This document shows, in pieces, positions 44,348 to 45,587 of a DNA stretch of 45,587 nucleotides. Position 1 is the first letter of the stretch, and every line of letters begins with the position of its first letter. The stretch is from an uncultured Acidobacteriota bacterium (GTDB taxonomy: Bacteria; Acidobacteriota; Vicinamibacteria; Vicinamibacterales; UBA2999): the NCBI GenBank assembly GCA_902826515.1, contig CADEFD010000009.1:1-45587 (forward strand), written 5' to 3'. The position numbers and the translations under genes are program-made. The notes below the pieces were generated by a model, which was not told the origin of the DNA, made no database searches, and worked only from the letters and a program-made list of their open reading frames with translations.

Positions 44348-45587
44348 CGGCCGCGCTCCAGCCGCTGCGCGAGCGCCACTTCACGGGCCGCTTCGTTCTC
44401 GCGGCCCTGCCGGCTGTAGACGTCGGCGAGCACGTAGTGGCCGAGCGGCGCGATCGACCGTTCGGGCTTGAGTGCGAGGCCTTGTTTCGCGGCCTCGGTG
44501 GCGGCGGGCAGGTTCCCGGCATCGAGCAGCGCTTTCGCCAGGTAGAGATACCCCTCCGCGAAGTCGGGCTTGGCGGCCACCGACCCGCGCAGCCGTGCGA
44601 TGGCATCGGGCAGCCGGCCCGCGGCGAGCATCGCCTTGCCCAGATTGAACTGGGCGCCGTAGTTCTTCGGATTCTTCGCGACCTCGGCTTCGTAGGCGGC
44701 GCGCGCACCGGCGGCGTCGCCGCGCTGCTCGTGGACGAGCGCCAGGTTGTACTGGCCGCGCGGCACGTCGGCCCGCAGCGCCACGGCTTCCTTCAGCACC
44801 TTCTCCGCCTCGTCGATACGCTTCAGCGTGAGGTAGGCCTCGCCGAGTTTCACGAGGAACGGCGGCCGGTCGATGTCGAGCGTCAGCCCGCGCTGCAGCA
44901 CCTCCACGGCCTTCGCCGCGTCGCCGCGCTGCATGTGGATGTCGCCGAGCTGGAAGTGCGCGCGGCCGCTGCGCGGCTCGATCACCGTGGACCGCTCGAA
45001 GCCGAGGATGGCGTCGTCGACGCGGCCGAGCTGCCGGTAGGCCAGCGCGAGGTTGTAGGTGGACATCGCGTGTTCGCTGTCGAGCGCGAGGGCCTGCGTG
45101 TAGGCGGCGACGGCCTCGGCGTGCCGGCCGGCCTTCGTGAAGATGTTGCCGAGCTGCGCGTGCGCGTCGATGATCTCGGGGTCGGCGGCGAGCGCCTGCC
45201 GGACCTTCGCCGCGGCGTCGTCGTAGCGTCCGGCCTCCGAATCCGAGCCCGCCAGCTTCAGGAGGTTGTAGAGCTCGATCGTGTCCTTCGGATCGCGGCG
45301 AACCCGCGTCTCCAGGTTCTTCGCACTGCCGCCGCCGACGTAGCCGAGAGCGCGCAGCTTCTGTTCGACCTCCGGCGCGACGGTGGCGGGGCCGGCCGCG
45401 GCATCCGCCCGGGTGGTCTTCGCGAGGAGGGCCCTGAGCGCGCGTTCGAGCGTGTCGGCCCTGGCCTGATTCGACGCCGCGAGGTTCGTGCGCTCGCCCG
45501 GATCGGCCGTGATGTCGTAGAGTTCGCGCGTGGGCGCGAGGATGAACTTGAACTGGCCGTCGCGCACGGCGGTGAGTTCGCTCCAGC
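44344..45587 (-). CDS. Sulfatase-fold/TPR protein, 5' end beyond the window (partial)
   Basis: The frame is open to the window edge. The visible ~414 residues begin with the end of a sulfatase-like domain (WSELTAVRDGQFKFILAPTR, ELYDITADPGERTNLA), parallel to LYDLATDPGEMRD in the downstream paralogue, then KLRALGYVGGG and at least eight TPR units (AHAQLGNIFTKAGRHAEAVA, STYNLALAYRQLGRVDDA, AQFNLGKAMLAAGRLPDA). It appears to be a paralogue of the next gene and the upstream member of the same coupled operon. The N-terminal catalytic part cannot be judged. Confidence 0.85.
   Translation of the reverse strand, partial: WSELTAVRDGQFKFILAPTRELYDITADPGERTNLAASNQARADTLERALRALLAKTTRADAAAGPATVAPEVEQKLRALGYVGGGSAKNLETRVRRDPKDTIELYNLLKLAGSDSEAGRYDDAAAKVRQALAADPEIIDAHAQLGNIFTKAGRHAEAVAAYTQALALDSEHAMSTYNLALAYRQLGRVDDAILGFERSTVIEPRSGRAHFQLGDIHMQRGDAAKAVEVLQRGLTLDIDRPPFLVKLGEAYLTLKRIDEAEKVLKEAVALRADVPRGQYNLALVHEQRGDAAGARAAYEAEVAKNPKNYGAQFNLGKAMLAAGRLPDAIARLRGSVAAKPDFAEGYLYLAKALLDAGNLPAATEAAKQGLALKPERSIAPLGHYVLADVYSRQGRENEAAREVALAQRLERGR

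Overview
The window is about 45.6 kb of very GC-rich bacterial chromosome, densely coding, with short intergenic gaps and many 4-bp ATGA start/stop overlaps. It carries a large Oar-like TonB-dependent receptor with an N-terminal carboxypeptidase-regulatory domain, sulfatase-fold/TPR proteins, a WGENIV-repeat subtilase, an ECF42 sigma factor with its DGPF partner, and an imuA-imuB-dnaE2 mutasome. This mix suggests a Gram-negative Acidobacteriota, probably of the Vicinamibacteria type. That placement is inference from gene content; no rRNA or marker gene is present.

Layout. 0.2-1.3 kb: a small Cys-rich protein and an exported cupin-like protein. 1.3-5.1 kb: a phosphate module (Pho-box-like repeats, a DUF47 PhoU-like protein, a Pit transporter, and a convergent PhoR/PhoB-type two-component pair). 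5.2-10.4 kb: a secreted S8 protease with eight perfect WGENIV hexapeptides, then an Omp85-type barrel gene coupled to a gene with kinase-like motifs. 10.5-18.0 kb: a redox/sulfur block. It begins with an exported peroxiredoxin-like protein whose first active-site Cys codon is an in-frame UGA, followed by a bSECIS-like hairpin (probable selenoprotein). Then come cysN, a cysQ-cysC fusion, cysD, an SLC13-type permease, and a convergent pyrophosphatase. 18.0-27.8 kb: exported enzymes (PQQ-type sugar dehydrogenase, amidohydrolase, M4 peptidase with a barrel protein, Tat metallophosphoesterase), ECF42/DGPF, an MFS exporter and a NIPSNAP protein. 27.8-34.5 kb: the imuA-imuB-dnaE2 cassette, invaded by heptanucleotide repeat arrays. 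34.6-40.2 kb: a Uma2 nuclease-fold protein, a spermidine-dehydrogenase-like lipoprotein and the Oar-like receptor, closed by a strong UUCG terminator. 40.3-45.6 kb (minus strand): a translationally coupled operon of two sulfatase-fold/TPR proteins (one cut by the window edge) and a TMTC-like GT-C/TPR membrane protein.

Two observations stand out. First, the probable selenoprotein: a UxxC redoxin domain fused to a DsbD-alpha-like domain. Second, the mutasome repeats: arrays of 7-bp units (CAGGGAA type, and a related GGGGCTC/GGGGCCC type). Opposed arrays bracket a lower-GC four-helix-bundle (S23/IVP family) gene placed exactly between imuB and dnaE2. Further arrays, some paired around a shared core of about 33 bp, sit in frame inside dnaE2 at apparent linker positions, so the polymerase is 1221 codons with no stop. 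All copies seen in the window lie in or next to this cassette. They look like a small mobile or expanding repeat family whose units are open in every frame.

No tRNA, rRNA, CRISPR array, classical transposase or replication origin was recognised. All calls rest on reading the sequence; no database search was run.
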